This document shows positions 62,330 to 64,000 of a stretch of 64,000 bases of DNA, piece after piece (position 1 is the stretch's first letter; each line of letters opens with the position of its first letter). Origin of the DNA: Agrostemma githago (taxonomy: Eukaryota > Streptophyta > Magnoliopsida > Caryophyllales > Caryophyllaceae); the NCBI GenBank assembly GCA_958450325.1, contig OY288244.1:36889424-36953423 (forward strand), written 5' to 3'. Both the position numbers and the translations under genes were made by a program. The notes below the pieces were generated by a model. That model had not been told where the DNA came from. It saw nothing but the letters and a program-made list of their open reading frames with translations, and made no database searches.

Positions 62330-64000
62330 ACTTTGATCACCTCCCAATCGGATCGGTCGTTAACGAAGGACGGGGGATCAAACGATATTTTTCTAAGACT
62401 CGAGATGACACAAAAACTAACAAGTATTCGTGGTAAGTCGAGGTCGGTCCACAGGGAACGAAACGTGTTGACAAGTTTAAAGCGATGTGTTTGATGTCTA
62501 GAGGGGGGGTTTCTAAGGGTCGAGTCTATGCTAGAGAAATAACTACGAGAATAGCTAAGGGTGATCATTCTAGGGAAAGGCGTTAAGGAGAAGTCGGGAT
62601 TCGGAACATGGAGTCTAAGAAGGTCGGGATCGAGTTTTTGTTGCAACATTGAAAAAGGGAGAATGCCACCTTTCGGTTTCTTCACCCAACCCACCTAAAA
62701 ACCCGCTTTCGCGGCGAAGAAGGGTAAATCTCTTGTTGTGGTAATTTCTACCCCGAGTTTCCCCATATTGATAGAAACGAGTCAAGGTCGGTCTAGTTGG
62801 CCGGACTAAAACAACAATGACACAACAACCACAAGCAAGATAAACCAACAAGCAAGCAACCCACCAATACCCCTAAATTCAAATAATCCAAGTCCTCATC
62901 CCTAAACTCCCCAACAAGAAATCTACTCACTAATCATAATGAAAGACAATAAGACATTAACTAAGAAGAAACTAACTACCACATGCATATTGATTAGATC
63001 TAAGGAAACTAACTACAAGTTGATGAGAAAACTACAATCTAACAATTACCCACTAAATTAAGAAAAGGACCTAACAAAATACTCTAGAGAATAATCTAGA
63101 ACAACATGAATAAAATCTAGAGAAACTAACAACACTAAGATGATCTAAACAAGACAATAACAAGGAAATAACATTAAATCTAAACTAGAGATAAGAGAGT
63201 GGAAATAAATGTACCAACTATGAAGATCTAGAAGAAATAAGAAGATTGCATAAATAAAGGTTGAATCTTTGATGGAGAAGATGAAGAACTTGTTACTAAT
63301 CCTTCAATAAACCCAACAAATCTTCAAATAAAACTTGAAATAATCTTCTACAGACTTGTAATCTAGAGAATTGATGATGGAAACTAAGTAGATCTACTAC
63401 TAATTACTTTGTAAACTACTAGATTATTATAGAATTACAACTAGAATACTACTAGATTGTTCTACTAATGGATGGTGTAATGTGATGAATGACTACCCTA
63501 ATGGAGGCCTACTACTACTTACTTAGGCAACAAATTAGGGTAACATATATATAGTAATCCTTAATGGGTCTCTTAACCTAAAGCCCAAATCCAACTTTTG
63601 CTTCATTAGTGAGACAATCATCCTTTGCATCTTCATAGGGCGAAGTTTTGCCCTGCGGTTTGATGGATAAATCCCACCGGGCGAAAATTTTGCCCGGTGA
63701 GATTTTCTTCGATTTCCGGCGTTCTTCACCATCAGGCGAAATTTCACCCGGTGGGCAAAATTTTGCCCGGTCAACTTCGCCCGGTCGGGGGTCTCGGAAA
63801 ATCTTCAGGGAGGCGTTTTTACCGTCGGGTGAAATTTCGCCCGGGGGTGTCTCACCGGGTGAAATTTCACCCGGTCATTCTGCTGGCCTCTTTGTCTCGT
63901 TCTTCATTGATTGATTGAATGGCTTTAAACCTTAAGTTGTGTGCTTTACTCTTGGGACGGTATTCCCTTCTCTTGTGCTCGTGGAAGCTCGATCGTGATT
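62330..64000 (-). repeat. Partial, diverged LTR related to those of B and C (runs off the window)
   Basis: Landmarks collinear with the B/C LTRs: GTAAGTCGAGGTCGGTCCACAG near 62430 (B: GTAAGTCGGGTCGAGTCCACGG), CTACTCACTAATCATAATGAA near 62925 (B: CTACTCACTCATAATCAAAC), an oligo-A/AAGA stretch, GATGGAGAAGATGAAG near 63275, and a minus-strand TATATATA near 63545-63555. Upstream of that TATA is a cluster of CCGGGCGAAATTTCGCCCGG-like palindromes (63640-63880). The left boundary is uncertain by some tens of bases. ORFs across it lack protein features. Confidence 0.65.
63640..63880 (-). promoter_or_regulatory. Palindrome cluster upstream of a TATA box in the right-edge LTR
   Basis: Five or more palindromes around GAAATTTC or GAAAATTTT cores with CCGGG/CCCGG arms, e.g. 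63677-63697 and the perfect CCGGGTGAAATTTCACCCGG at 63855-63874. The same relative position holds the CCCGGTCGGGA arrays in B and C. Confidence 0.65.

Noticed and set aside
63535..63918. Overlapping ORFs on both strands near the right edge
   Set aside because: They read through palindromes (hence the repeated Pro-Gly-Glu-Ile pattern) and have no protein family.

Overview
This window is plant nuclear heterochromatin, almost entirely LTR retrotransposons inserted into one another. The protein types (Tat-, Athila- and Reina-like Ty3/gypsy, degenerate Ty1/copia), plant primer-binding sites (tRNA-Asp, tRNA-Arg and initiator tRNA-Met types), a Tourist-like MITE and plant-style introns point to a seed plant, probably a eudicot. 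I cannot name the species. No convincing host gene, rRNA, tRNA or CRISPR array is visible.

Layout. Left flank 1-1721: AT-rich, with a GAGCTT-rich repeat and a MITE (1114-1468, TSD TAA). Element A (1722-59458, plus strand) is an old Tat-lineage element whose own sequence is about 8.4 kb; the rest of its span is later insertions. Into A went B (5929-39051, minus, TSD CCACA), C (39881-49617, minus, TSD GTATG) and D (52476-58941, minus, TSD GTGGT). B's 3' LTR was hit by E (6558-29022, a solo LTR of about 3.5 kb), E by F (9431-28384, minus, a 14.9-kb Tat/Ogre-like element, TSD ATAAT), and F's 5' LTR by G (23812-27854, minus, TSD ATTTG). The nest A>B>E>F>G is five deep. A G-type solo LTR, H (36543-37326, TSD AAAGC), sits in B's leader. 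Right flank: a badly decayed Ty1/copia pol on the minus strand (59459-~61990), then part of a diverged B/C-like LTR running off the window (about 62330-64000).

How the genes relate. Only F keeps gag, protease, reverse transcriptase, two RNases H and integrase, and its pol has several stops while its 1016-codon gag-pro frame is open. A has lost reverse transcriptase and half of integrase. B, C, D and G have paired LTRs and target-site duplications but only gag or gag-protease, so they must have used enzymes from other elements. They come from at least three unrelated families, and the two with the most similar LTRs (G, one mismatch seen in 908 bp; D, two in 662 bp) are gag-only.

Most interesting content. 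Both Tat-lineage elements carry genes antisense to their own pol, each with a TATA box. F has a plant-mobile-domain-like gene with a 160-nt intron (12469-14171). A has a 'gypsy-type transposase' (PF04195-like) gene, with a likely 82-nt intron into which C inserted, and a second antisense ORF (51295-51909) with an Arg-rich start, a Cys cluster and an acidic tail that I do not recognise. The B/C LTR group carries GC-rich near-palindrome arrays just upstream of the LTR TATA box. A relative at the right edge has a different palindrome in the same place.
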